From Blastococcus xanthinilyticus (GTDB taxonomy: Bacteria; Actinomycetota; Actinomycetes; Mycobacteriales; Geodermatophilaceae): a DNA stretch of 64,000 nucleotides. The notes beneath the pieces were generated by a model. It saw only the letters and a program-made list of their open reading frames with translations, was not told the origin of the DNA and ran no database searches. The stretch is taken from NCBI RefSeq assembly GCF_008124835.1, contig NZ_VNHW01000015.1, positions 1 through 64,000 on the forward strand, given 5' to 3'. Position 1 is the first letter of the stretch. Each line of letters begins with the position of its first letter. Below, one piece after another: positions 26,659 to 34,067 of this stretch. The translations under genes and the position numbers were made by a program.

Positions 26659-28335
26659 GTGACCCCCGGCCCGGCCCGCGTCTCCCCCGGCACGCTCCAG
26701 GCCGCCTTCTGGCGGGTGCTGGACGCCAGCGAGCGGGAGGACCCCGCGCCCTTCGTCGCGCTGCTCGACGAGATCGACGCCCCGCTGGCCGCCGCGCCGG
26801 AGCCCGGCTGGGCCGCGTGGCGGCCCGCGCTGCACGCCCGGCGGTCGCTCGTGGAGGGCGACGTCGAGGCGGCCACGGGCGAGGTCGCCCTCGCCCGCGA
26901 GTTCCTCGAGCACTGCCCCGTCTCGGCCGAGACGGCCCTCCTCATGGCCTACCTGGCGCACATCGAGGCCGCCTCGGACCACCTCGACTCGGCCATGCTG
27001 CTGGCCGTCGACGCCAGCCTGCTGACCGACGGGCAGGCGGCGCAGCCCTCCCGCGCGCTGCTGCAGGCCCACCGCTGGCTGTCGATGACGCTGTCGGGGC
27101 TGGACCTCGAGGAGCTGGCCGTCGCGCACGCCGTGCGCGGGCACCAGGTGGCCCGGGCGCTGCCGGACGTCGGCGACCGGTGGCGGTTGCTGCTGCTCGC
27201 CGCCCGCCAGCACGTCGAGCTGGCCCAGACCCTGCGGCGCCGTGGGGAGACCGAGCGCGCGGCGCGGCTGGCCACCGAGGCGATCGCCTGCGCCAGCGAG
27301 GCGCGCGAGCTGCCCTGGGAGCCCGGGCCGGCCGAGGCCGACCTGCTCGACGTCGCGCAGGGCTGGGCGCTGATGTGCCGCGGCGACCTGGACGCCGCGG
27401 TGGGCCCGGTGCGGCGGGCGCGGCGCACCGTGCAGCGCGAGGGCGGCCTCTGGCTGCGCGGCTACACCGACCTGGTGCTGGCCCGGCTGCTGGCCGCGCT
27501 CGCCCGCCGCGACGGCGACGTCGTCCTCGGCGAGGAGGCGATCGGGCTGCTGGTCGAGGCCTCGGGGGAGTTCGCCGCGAGCGGTGACCGCCGCCGCTAC
27601 CGGCAGTGCCTGCTGGAGCTCGGCCAGGACAACGCCGACCTCGGCCGCCCGGCTGAGGCGCTGCACTGGCTGGAGGCCTACCGCGCCGAGACCGGCCGCG
27701 CGCACGCGCGCGGCCGGGAGATGTGGGCGGAGATGTTCGTCCGCCGCAGCCGGCTGCGCGAGGCCGAGCGCCAGGCGGCGGTGCTGCGCCGGCACGCGCT
27801 CGAGGACCCGCTCACCGGCCTCGGCAACCGGCGCAGCGCCGAGCGGCGGCTCGGCGCGCTGCGGCTGGGCGAGGAGCCGCTGTCGTTGGCGGTCGTCGAC
27901 GTCGACCGGTTCAAGGCGGTCAACGACGACACCTCGCACACCCACGGGGACGCCGTGCTGCGCCGGGTCGCGGACCTGCTGCGCGAGCACAGCCGCACCG
28001 ACGACGAGGTCTTCCGCTGGGCCGGGGACGAGTTCCTCGTGGTGCTGCCGACGGCGACCGAGGCGCAGGCCGTGGTGGTGATGGAGCGGCTGCGCTCGGC
28101 CGTCGCGGGCGCCGACTGGGCCGACCTGGAGCTGTCGGAGCCGGTCACGGTCAGCATCGGCGTGGCGACCGCCCCCGCCGCCCCCGAGGGGCAGCCGAGC
28201 CCCGTGGTCGGCTGGCGGGCGCTGTTCGACACCGCGGACCTCCACCTGTTCTCCGCCAAGCGGCTTGGCCGCAACCGGGTGCGGTCGCACGGGCCGACGG
28301 ATCCCACGCCCGCCGAGCGCGGGGCGAGCGCGTGA
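26659..28335 (+). CDS. TPR-GGDEF protein, probable diguanylate cyclase
   Basis: A 558-residue soluble protein. Residues 1 to about 370 are alpha-helical repeats of TPR type, rich in Ala/Leu. The GGDEF domain (about 385-545) begins DPLTGLGNRRSAERRL, has VDVDRFKAVND for metal binding, and an active loop RWAGDEFLVVLP, an AGDEF variant of GGDEF. An RxxD product-inhibition site (RTDD) stands five residues ahead, as in active feedback-controlled cyclases. Expected product c-di-GMP from two GTP. No EAL domain. The stop overlaps the GTG of the next gene (GTGA), so the two cyclases are coupled. Preceded by GGAGGAGGGATGC. Confidence 0.92.
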   Translation: MTPGPARVSPGTLQAAFWRVLDASEREDPAPFVALLDEIDAPLAAAPEPGWAAWRPALHARRSLVEGDVEAATGEVALAREFLEHCPVSAETALLMAYLAHIEAASDHLDSAMLLAVDASLLTDGQAAQPSRALLQAHRWLSMTLSGLDLEELAVAHAVRGHQVARALPDVGDRWRLLLLAARQHVELAQTLRRRGETERAARLATEAIACASEARELPWEPGPAEADLLDVAQGWALMCRGDLDAAVGPVRRARRTVQREGGLWLRGYTDLVLARLLAALARRDGDVVLGEEAIGLLVEASGEFAASGDRRRYRQCLLELGQDNADLGRPAEALHWLEAYRAETGRAHARGREMWAEMFVRRSRLREAERQAAVLRRHALEDPLTGLGNRRSAERRLGALRLGEEPLSLAVVDVDRFKAVNDDTSHTHGDAVLRRVADLLREHSRTDDEVFRWAGDEFLVVLPTATEAQAVVVMERLRSAVAGADWADLELSEPVTVSIGVATAPAAPEGQPSPVVGWRALFDTADLHLFSAKRLGRNRVRSHGPTDPTPAERGASA

Positions 28336-31085
28336 GCGAACCGCACGCGTGGGACGGGAGGGACGGGACGGACGCGGGACGGCGCGTTTCCGGTGACGTG
28401 CTCGACACGTTGAGTAACGACATGCACAGTGCGCTCGTGCCCCCGGGAGCCCTGCACCACCGGGTGACCGCCGCCCTCAGCAACTGGCAGCTCGACGACG
28501 CCGAGCAGCTGCTCGCCGGGGCCGAGCGGGACGCCTCCCCCTACGTCGCGGCCGCACCGGCCGGCGGCGCGCCCGAGGCTGCCCCGACGTCGCTGGGCCG
28601 GGCCTGGGCGGACACGCTGCGCGCCGAGCTGCTGGTGCGCCGGCTGCGCGTCGCCGGGTTCACCCTCGTCGGCGACCCGGTGCCCAGCGGCTCCCCCGCC
28701 GGGCCGGCGCTGGACCTGCACGCGGGGGTCGCCGAGCTGATCGACGGCACCGCCGAGGACGCCGACCCGCGCGCGGAGTCCGCCTCCCGCGCGGCGCTCG
28801 CCATCGCGCTGGTCCGCTCCGCGAAGGCCGCCTTCGACGCCGCCGACGACGACCTCCAGCGGGCCGCCGGCCTCGCCCGGCACGCCCGCATCGAACTGCT
28901 GTCCCGCCGCATCGACGCCGCCATGGACGAGGCGGTCGAGGCGGCGAGCCTGCTCGACCCGGCGCTGGTGCCCAGCGCGCTGCTGGTCGACACCCTCGGC
29001 ACGCTGGCCGGCGTCCTGGCCGACCTGGAGCTCATGCCGCTGGCGCTGGACTACCAGCGCCGGGCGCACGAGACGGCGCAGGCCGCCGGGGCCGACCCCG
29101 CCGTCCTGGGCCCCGACGACCCCGATCCCGACGTGCTCGTCGCCGCGTCCGCCACCCAGCTCGGCGAGCTCTGCGCCGAGCTGGGCGAGGGCCTGCTGGA
29201 GGACGGCGCCGCCGAGTCCGCCCGGCCGTACTTCGCCGAGGCCCGGGAGCTGGCCGAGCAGGCGCTCGCCCAGCTGCCCCCGGGCGCTCCCGGCGTGGTG
29301 CCCGCCCAGGTGGTGCACGGCTGGGCGCTGGTGGGCCTGGACGAGCAGGCCGCCGCCGTCGGGCAGCTGCGGGGCGCCGTCCGGCTCTCCGCGGCCGCCG
29401 CCGACCGCGACCGGCTGGCCTCGGCGCAGCTGGCCCTGGGCCGGGCGCTGCGCCGGCAGGGCGACGGCCGGGCCGGCGACGAACACCTGGTGGCGGCGCT
29501 GACGCTGGCCACCGAGCACGGCCTGCCCCGGCTCCGCCGGGCCGCGTTGCGCGAGCTGTGCACCCTGCACGCCGATCTGGACGACGCCGGCCGCGCGCTG
29601 CCCTACCTGCAGGCCTACCTGGCCGACGAGCTGGACCGCGTGGACGAGCGGCGCACCCGCTGGGTGGAGCTGTTCGGCCGCCGCAAGAGCCTGCTGGAGA
29701 CCGAGCGGGCCGCCGGCCAGCTGCGCCGGCAGGCCTACGAGGACCCGCTCACCCACCTGCCCAACCGCCGCTACGCGGAGGCCCGGCTCGACGGCCTGCT
29801 GGCCGCCGGCGACGTGCCGGCCCTCGCCGTGGTCGACGTCGACCGGTTCAAGTCGATCAACGACTCCATCGGCCACCCCGGCGGTGACGCGGTGCTCCGC
29901 GCGATCGGCGAGCTGCTGGTCGCCGGCGTCCGCGACACCGACGAGGTCTGCCGCTGGGCCGGCGACGAGTTCGTCATCCTGCTGCCCGAGACCACCGCCG
30001 AGCAGGCGGAGCGGGCCCTGGAACGGATCCGCGCCTCGGTCGCCCGGTACCCGTGGGTGGAGCTCGGGCTGGATCTCCCGGTCACCATCAGCGCCGGCAT
30101 CGCCTCGGCCACCCGCGGCGACGACCGCAAGACCCTCTTCGCCGCCGCCGACGGCGTGCTCTACGACGCCAAGCGCAGCGGCCGCGACCGCGTGGTCCGG
30201 CTCTCCGCGCTGACCCAGACCCGGGCGGAGGACACCCGGCCCGGCGGTGCACCGGCGGCTCCGGCCCGGGTGCCCGCGGTCGCCGTCCCCGCCGTCCCGG
30301 TCGTTGCCGCCGTCCCGGTCGCGGACGCCGACCGCGCGGCCGCCGCCGTGCGCGGCGAGGCCGCGGGCTTCGCCTCGCTGCTCACCGACCCCTACGTCGC
30401 CCTGGCGACCGACCGGCCCGGCGAGCCGGTGCTCGGCCCGCTGCCGGCCGGCCCGGTGCAGACCGCGGCGCAGCCCGAGGTCGTGTGGGCCACCGGGCGC
30501 AGCACCGAGCAGGTGCTGGCCCTGGTCGCCCGGGCCCGCGCCGAGTTCCCCGACCGCCCGGCGCTGGTGCTGCGCGCCGCCCCCGAGACGCTGGTGGCGC
30601 TGGCCGCCGAGCACGGCCCGGCGACCACCATGGACGCCGCGGCGATGGCCGCCGCGATCGGCCCGCTCCCCTCGCCCGTGGGCCGGGCGACCGTGCTCTG
30701 CCCCGGCGGGCCGGACACCCCGGTCGCCGCCGAGGTGGCGTTCGTCGCCCGCGTCGCCGGCACCGAGGCGCGGCGGATCGACGACCTCACCGGGGCCGTC
30801 GGCACGCCGGACGGGGACCGCACGCCGCTCGAGGACGCCGACTGCCTCGTCGTGGTCGCCGGCGCCGAGGCCTCGCTCGCCGCGGTCGTCGCCGCGCGCA
30901 CCGACGTCCCGGTCGTCGCCGTGCCCACCTCCGCCGGTCAGCCGGTGGCGTTCGGCGGGCTCGCGGCGCTGCTGACGATGCTGAGCTCCGCCGCTCCGGG
31001 TGTCGTGGTGAGCACCGTGGACAACGGCTACTCCGCCGGGGTGTTCGCCGCCCGCGTGGCCCGGCGCGCTGCTGCTACACGGTGA
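28332..31085 (+). CDS. TPR-GGDEF protein fused to a C-terminal LarB-like domain
   Basis: A 917-residue protein. Residues 1-460: helical TPR-like region. About 470-625: GGDEF with DPLTHLPNRRYAEARL, VDVDRFKSINDSIG and RWAGDEFVILLP (AGDEF), plus RxxD (RDTD) upstream. About 626-714: Ala/Pro/Val linker (APARVPAVAVPAVPVVAAVP). About 715-910: a LarB/PurE-like domain: PEVVWATGRSTEQV, VVVAGAEASLAAVVAARTDVPVVAVPTS, FGGLAALLTMLSSAAPGVVVSTVDNGYSAG. LarB carboxylates and cleaves nicotinic acid adenine dinucleotide in nickel-pincer nucleotide synthesis. Its catalytic cysteine (Cys221 in L. plantarum, in LNSCA as I recall) is Ala887 here, while the Glu of the GMEG loop is kept. There is no ribosome site before the LarB part. 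larC follows. Confidence 0.85.
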   Translation: MSEPHAWDGRDGTDAGRRVSGDVLDTLSNDMHSALVPPGALHHRVTAALSNWQLDDAEQLLAGAERDASPYVAAAPAGGAPEAAPTSLGRAWADTLRAELLVRRLRVAGFTLVGDPVPSGSPAGPALDLHAGVAELIDGTAEDADPRAESASRAALAIALVRSAKAAFDAADDDLQRAAGLARHARIELLSRRIDAAMDEAVEAASLLDPALVPSALLVDTLGTLAGVLADLELMPLALDYQRRAHETAQAAGADPAVLGPDDPDPDVLVAASATQLGELCAELGEGLLEDGAAESARPYFAEARELAEQALAQLPPGAPGVVPAQVVHGWALVGLDEQAAAVGQLRGAVRLSAAAADRDRLASAQLALGRALRRQGDGRAGDEHLVAALTLATEHGLPRLRRAALRELCTLHADLDDAGRALPYLQAYLADELDRVDERRTRWVELFGRRKSLLETERAAGQLRRQAYEDPLTHLPNRRYAEARLDGLLAAGDVPALAVVDVDRFKSINDSIGHPGGDAVLRAIGELLVAGVRDTDEVCRWAGDEFVILLPETTAEQAERALERIRASVARYPWVELGLDLPVTISAGIASATRGDDRKTLFAAADGVLYDAKRSGRDRVVRLSALTQTRAEDTRPGGAPAAPARVPAVAVPAVPVVAAVPVADADRAAAAVRGEAAGFASLLTDPYVALATDRPGEPVLGPLPAGPVQTAAQPEVVWATGRSTEQVLALVARARAEFPDRPALVLRAAPETLVALAAEHGPATTMDAAAMAAAIGPLPSPVGRATVLCPGGPDTPVAAEVAFVARVAGTEARRIDDLTGAVGTPDGDRTPLEDADCLVVVAGAEASLAAVVAARTDVPVVAVPTSAGQPVAFGGLAALLTMLSSAAPGVVVSTVDNGYSAGVFAARVARRAAATR

Positions 31086-31388
31086 TCCTCCGGATCACAC
31101 CGCGGCCAGGTGCCGTCCCCCACCTGCGCTGAGCCGTTGCCCATGTCCCCGTCGGGAGGCCTCCGGCCCCCGCGACGGGTCCACCGCGGCCAGGTGCCGT
31201 CCCCCACCTGCGCTGAGCCGTTGCCCATGTCCCCGTCGGGAGGCCTCCGGCCCCCGCGACGGGTCCACCGCGGCCAGGTGCCGTCCCCCACCTGCGCTGA
31301 GCCGTTGCCCATGTCCCCGTCGGGAGGCCTCCGGCCCCCGCGACGGGTCCACCGCGGCCAGGTGCCGTCCCCCACCTGCGCTGAGCCG
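31082..31388 (-). repeat. 84-bp structured tandem repeat (3.4 copies) between the LarB fusion gene and larC
   Basis: Units start at 31101, 31185, 31269 and 31353 (last one 36 bases), essentially identical. Each holds a CCCGTCG...CGACGGG hairpin enclosing the palindrome GGAGGCCTCC, and an AGGTG...CACCT stem. The left end is a 7-3-7 dyad (31082-31098) that includes the stop codon of the LarB fusion gene. The whole element, with the dyad, recurs singly ahead of guaB1 (15821-15923). Together with the next repeat this fills most of the 418-base gap. Confidence 0.9.
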
Positions 31389-31400
31389 CTGACCCACCGC

Positions 31401-31477
31401 CGTCCTGGCTCACCATGAGGGGTCCTGGCTCACCGTCGACGCTGAGCCAGGACCACTGACGATCAGGTGACCTGATC
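31401..31477. repeat. composite palindromic intergenic repeat (copy B)
   Basis: Arms GGTCCTGGCTCA (31421-31432) and TGAGCCAGGACC (31443-31454) flank a GTCGAC core; an extra direct arm lies at 31402-31412. Then GATCAGGTGACCTGATC (31461-31477). Same two palindromes as at 1506-1591, in reverse order. It ends 26 bases before larC, where a -35 region would lie. Confidence 0.85.
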
Positions 31478-31503
31478 ACGCTGGAGGACGGCATGATCGG
31501 GGC

Positions 31504-32715
31504 GTGACCATCGGGTGGCTGGATCTGGCGGCCGGCGCGTCGGGGGACATGCTGCTCGGCGCGATGGTCGACGCAGGGGTGCCGCTCGACGTGCCGGGCG
31601 AGGCGGTCGCCGCGCTGCCGGTGGAATCGGTGCGGCTGGAGAGCGAGCAGGTCACCCGGCACGGGCTGGGCGCCACCCGCGTCCACGTGCACGCTCCGCC
31701 CACGGACGCCGCCCGCACGTGGGCCGACGTCCGCGCCCTGCTGACCGGCTCCGCGCTGCCGCCGCCGGTGCGTGACGGAGCGCTGGCGGTGTTCGAGCGG
31801 CTGGCCGTCGCCGAGGGCCGGGTGCACCGCACCGATCCCGAGCAGGTGCACTTCCACGAGGTGGGGGCGCTCGATGCGCTGGCCGACGTCGTCGGGGTGG
31901 TCGCCTGCCTGGAGTACCTGGAGCTGGACCGGCTGTCCGCCTCCCCGGTGGCGCTGGGCAGCGGCTCGGCCCGCGGGGCGCACGGGGTCGTGCCGATCCC
32001 GGGGCCGGCGGTGCTGGAGCTCCTGGCCGGGGTCCCGGTGCACGCCGGGCCGGTGCCGGCCGAGATGTGCACCCCGACCGGCGCCGCGCTGCTGGCCGCC
32101 CGCGTCGACGAGTGGACGACGCTGCCCGCGCTGCGCCCGGAGCGGGTGGGCACCGGCGCCGGGAGCCGCGACCCCGCGGAGCTGCCCAACGTGGTCCGCC
32201 TGGTGCTCGGCGAGCCCGCCGACCCGGCGCCGGCCCGCCCGGTGGTGCTGGAGACGAACGTCGACGACCTCGATCCACGGCTGTGGCCGGGCGTCCTCGA
32301 CGCGCTGCTCGCCGCCGGGGCAGCCGACGCGTGGCTGACGCCGATCCTCATGAAGAAGGGCCGGCCGGCGCACACCCTGTCGGTCCTGTGCCGGCCCGAG
32401 GCCGTACCCGCGGTGCAGGCCACCGTCTTCGCGACGACGTCGACGATCGGCCTGCGGGTGGTGGAGGTCGGCAAGGTGGCGCTGGAGCGCAGCACCGCGA
32501 CCGTCGACGTGCTCGGCGGGGAGGTCGGGGTGAAGCTCGCCGTCAGCGAGGGTCGGCTGGTGAACGTGAGCGTCGAGTTCGAGGACGTCGCCGCCCTCGC
32601 CCGCGACCGCGCCCTGCCGGTGAAGGAGGTGCTGCGCGCGGCCGGTGCCGCCGCGGCCGCCGCCCACCCGATCGGCCCCGCGACGCCGGGCGGCACCGCC
32701 CCGCTCTGGAGCTGA
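31504..32715 (+). CDS. larC: nickel-pincer cofactor biosynthesis protein LarC (cyclometallase)
   Basis: A 403-residue LarC. N-terminal WLDLAAGASGDMLLGAMVDAGVP matches the family start; VHFHEVGALDALADVVGVVACLEYL, SPVALGSGSARGAHGVVPIPGPAVLELL and CTPTGAALLAA follow; the C-terminal nickel/CTP part has ETNVDDLDPRLWPGVLDALLAAGAADAWLTPILMKKGRPAHTLSVLC. LarC inserts nickel into the thiocarboxylated pyridinium mononucleotide using CTP. It is one continuous frame, without the frameshift known in Lactiplantibacillus. GTG at 31504 with CATGAT 6 bases upstream suggests a leaderless message. LarE and LarA are not in this window. Confidence 0.92.
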   Translation: MTIGWLDLAAGASGDMLLGAMVDAGVPLDVPGEAVAALPVESVRLESEQVTRHGLGATRVHVHAPPTDAARTWADVRALLTGSALPPPVRDGALAVFERLAVAEGRVHRTDPEQVHFHEVGALDALADVVGVVACLEYLELDRLSASPVALGSGSARGAHGVVPIPGPAVLELLAGVPVHAGPVPAEMCTPTGAALLAARVDEWTTLPALRPERVGTGAGSRDPAELPNVVRLVLGEPADPAPARPVVLETNVDDLDPRLWPGVLDALLAAGAADAWLTPILMKKGRPAHTLSVLCRPEAVPAVQATVFATTSTIGLRVVEVGKVALERSTATVDVLGGEVGVKLAVSEGRLVNVSVEFEDVAALARDRALPVKEVLRAAGAAAAAAHPIGPATPGGTAPLWS

Positions 32716-32722
32716 GCCGCCC

Positions 32723-33820
32723 TCAGCGCGGACGCCGCAGCCCGAGCGCGGCTACCGGCACGACGGCGAGCACGAGCAGCCCCACCGCGCCCACGCCGCC
32801 CGTCGCGAAGGCCGCGAACACCAGGAGCGCCGACAGCTCGATCCCCACGCCCGCCACCGACGTGACGGTGGCGCGGTAGGGCCCGCTGATCCGCCGCTGC
32901 AGCTCCGCCTCCGCGGCCACCAGCACGGCCAGGTACAGCCCGTACGCCGCCGAGAGCAGCAGCAGCGCGGGAACCGGGGGCGCGCCCGGCAGCAGCAGGA
33001 GCCCGGCGCCCGACGCCGCCAGCAGCCCGGCGAGCGCACGAGCTCGTGGCCGGCCGGCCCGCCCGCCCAGTGCGGCTCCCGCGGCGCCGGCCAGCGACAC
33101 GATCAGCACCGCGCCGGGGACCGCCACCTCCGGCACCCCCCGCTCGGCGGCGAGCACCGGGAAGTACTCCTCCATCCCGTCCAGCCCGCCGATCAGCGCG
33201 ACCGCGGCGAGCGCTCCGAGCAGCGGCGGGCGGCGCAGCACCGGCGCCAGGCCGGCACGGAGCGAGCCGCCGTCGTCCTCCTCGTCGAAGCCGCGCGGCG
33301 GCTCGGGGAACCGCAGGGCCAGGGCGCCGGCGCCCAGGCACACCCCCGCGCTGACCCAGCCGACCAGCGGGTACCCGCCCACGGCGTAGAGGCCGGCGGC
33401 GGCCAGCGCGGTGGGCACCTGCACCAGCAGCTCGGCCGCCGTCATCGCGCCGTTGACCCGCGCGAAGGACTCCGCGGCGCCGACGTCGGCCAGCCCGTCG
33501 TGCACCAGCGCCTCGGCCGTGCCCGACGTGCACGCCCCGGCCACGCCCCAGACCACGAACCCCGCCACGAAGGTGCCGAAGGACGGCGTGGCGGTCCAGA
33601 GGACGAACGCGGCGGCCTGCAGCGCCCCACCCGCGGCGAGCACGCCCCGGCGGGACCACCGGTCGGCGAGCAGCCCGGCGGGCACCTCGGCCAGCAGCCC
33701 GGTCACCGACCAGACGGCGAACAGCAGCGACAGCTGCCCCGCGGAGACCCCGGTGTCGAGGAACAGCAGGGCGTACAGGGGGTAGAGCGGAACCAGCTCG
33801 GAGAGCGCGGCCCACCCCAC
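32723..33820 (-). CDS. MFS transporter
   Basis: A 365-residue major facilitator with about 11-12 membrane helices. The loop 2-3 signature is present as AEVPAGLLADRWSRRGVLAAGGALQ. The first helix (WAALSELVPLYPLYALLFL) starts directly at the N-terminus; an in-frame stop lies 57 bases upstream of the GTG at 33820 and no ATG, GTG or TTG is between, so the protein either starts here or on a rare codon. Length is below the usual 400. Ends 7 bases from the convergent larC stop. Substrate unknown; it may be unrelated to nickel. Confidence 0.85.
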   Translation of the reverse strand: MGWAALSELVPLYPLYALLFLDTGVSAGQLSLLFAVWSVTGLLAEVPAGLLADRWSRRGVLAAGGALQAAAFVLWTATPSFGTFVAGFVVWGVAGACTSGTAEALVHDGLADVGAAESFARVNGAMTAAELLVQVPTALAAAGLYAVGGYPLVGWVSAGVCLGAGALALRFPEPPRGFDEEDDGGSLRAGLAPVLRRPPLLGALAAVALIGGLDGMEEYFPVLAAERGVPEVAVPGAVLIVSLAGAAGAALGGRAGRPRARALAGLLAASGAGLLLLPGAPPVPALLLLSAAYGLYLAVLVAAEAELQRRISGPYRATVTSVAGVGIELSALLVFAAFATGGVGAVGLLVLAVVPVAALGLRRPR

Positions 33821-34067
33821 GGCGAGCCGGGCGAGGGCCCGGGCCGGAGGCGGCAGCTCGGCGGTGTCGGATCAATGTCGGCGCATGCCGGGACCGTACC
33901 CTTCCCTTCCGGCCCCGGCCCTCCGTTCTCGCGGCCGCGGACCGGCACGGAGCGGGTGCCACCCGTGCGGGGGAACTGCTCCGCCGGGCCTCAACCACGT
34001 CCCGCGCCGCGCCGTTGCGGAACTGAACAGGCCGGAGCCACCGGCCTGCCCCGGAGGGACGCACGCC

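Noticed and set aside
31101-31388. Tandem 84-bp array considered as a CRISPR
   Set aside because: Units are contiguous with no variable spacers, and no cas gene is in the window.
31028-31397. Open frames with perfect 28-residue repeats on the minus strand (and on the plus strand) over the tandem array
   Set aside because: The 84-bp unit is a multiple of three, so any stop-free frame repeats. Composition is Arg/Gly/Pro-rich, several frames are open at once, and one end runs antisense into the LarB fusion gene.
31504-32715. A complete lactate racemase (lar) operon
   Set aside because: Only larC and a divergent LarB-like fusion are present. No LarE, LarA or nickel transporter is recognisable within the window.
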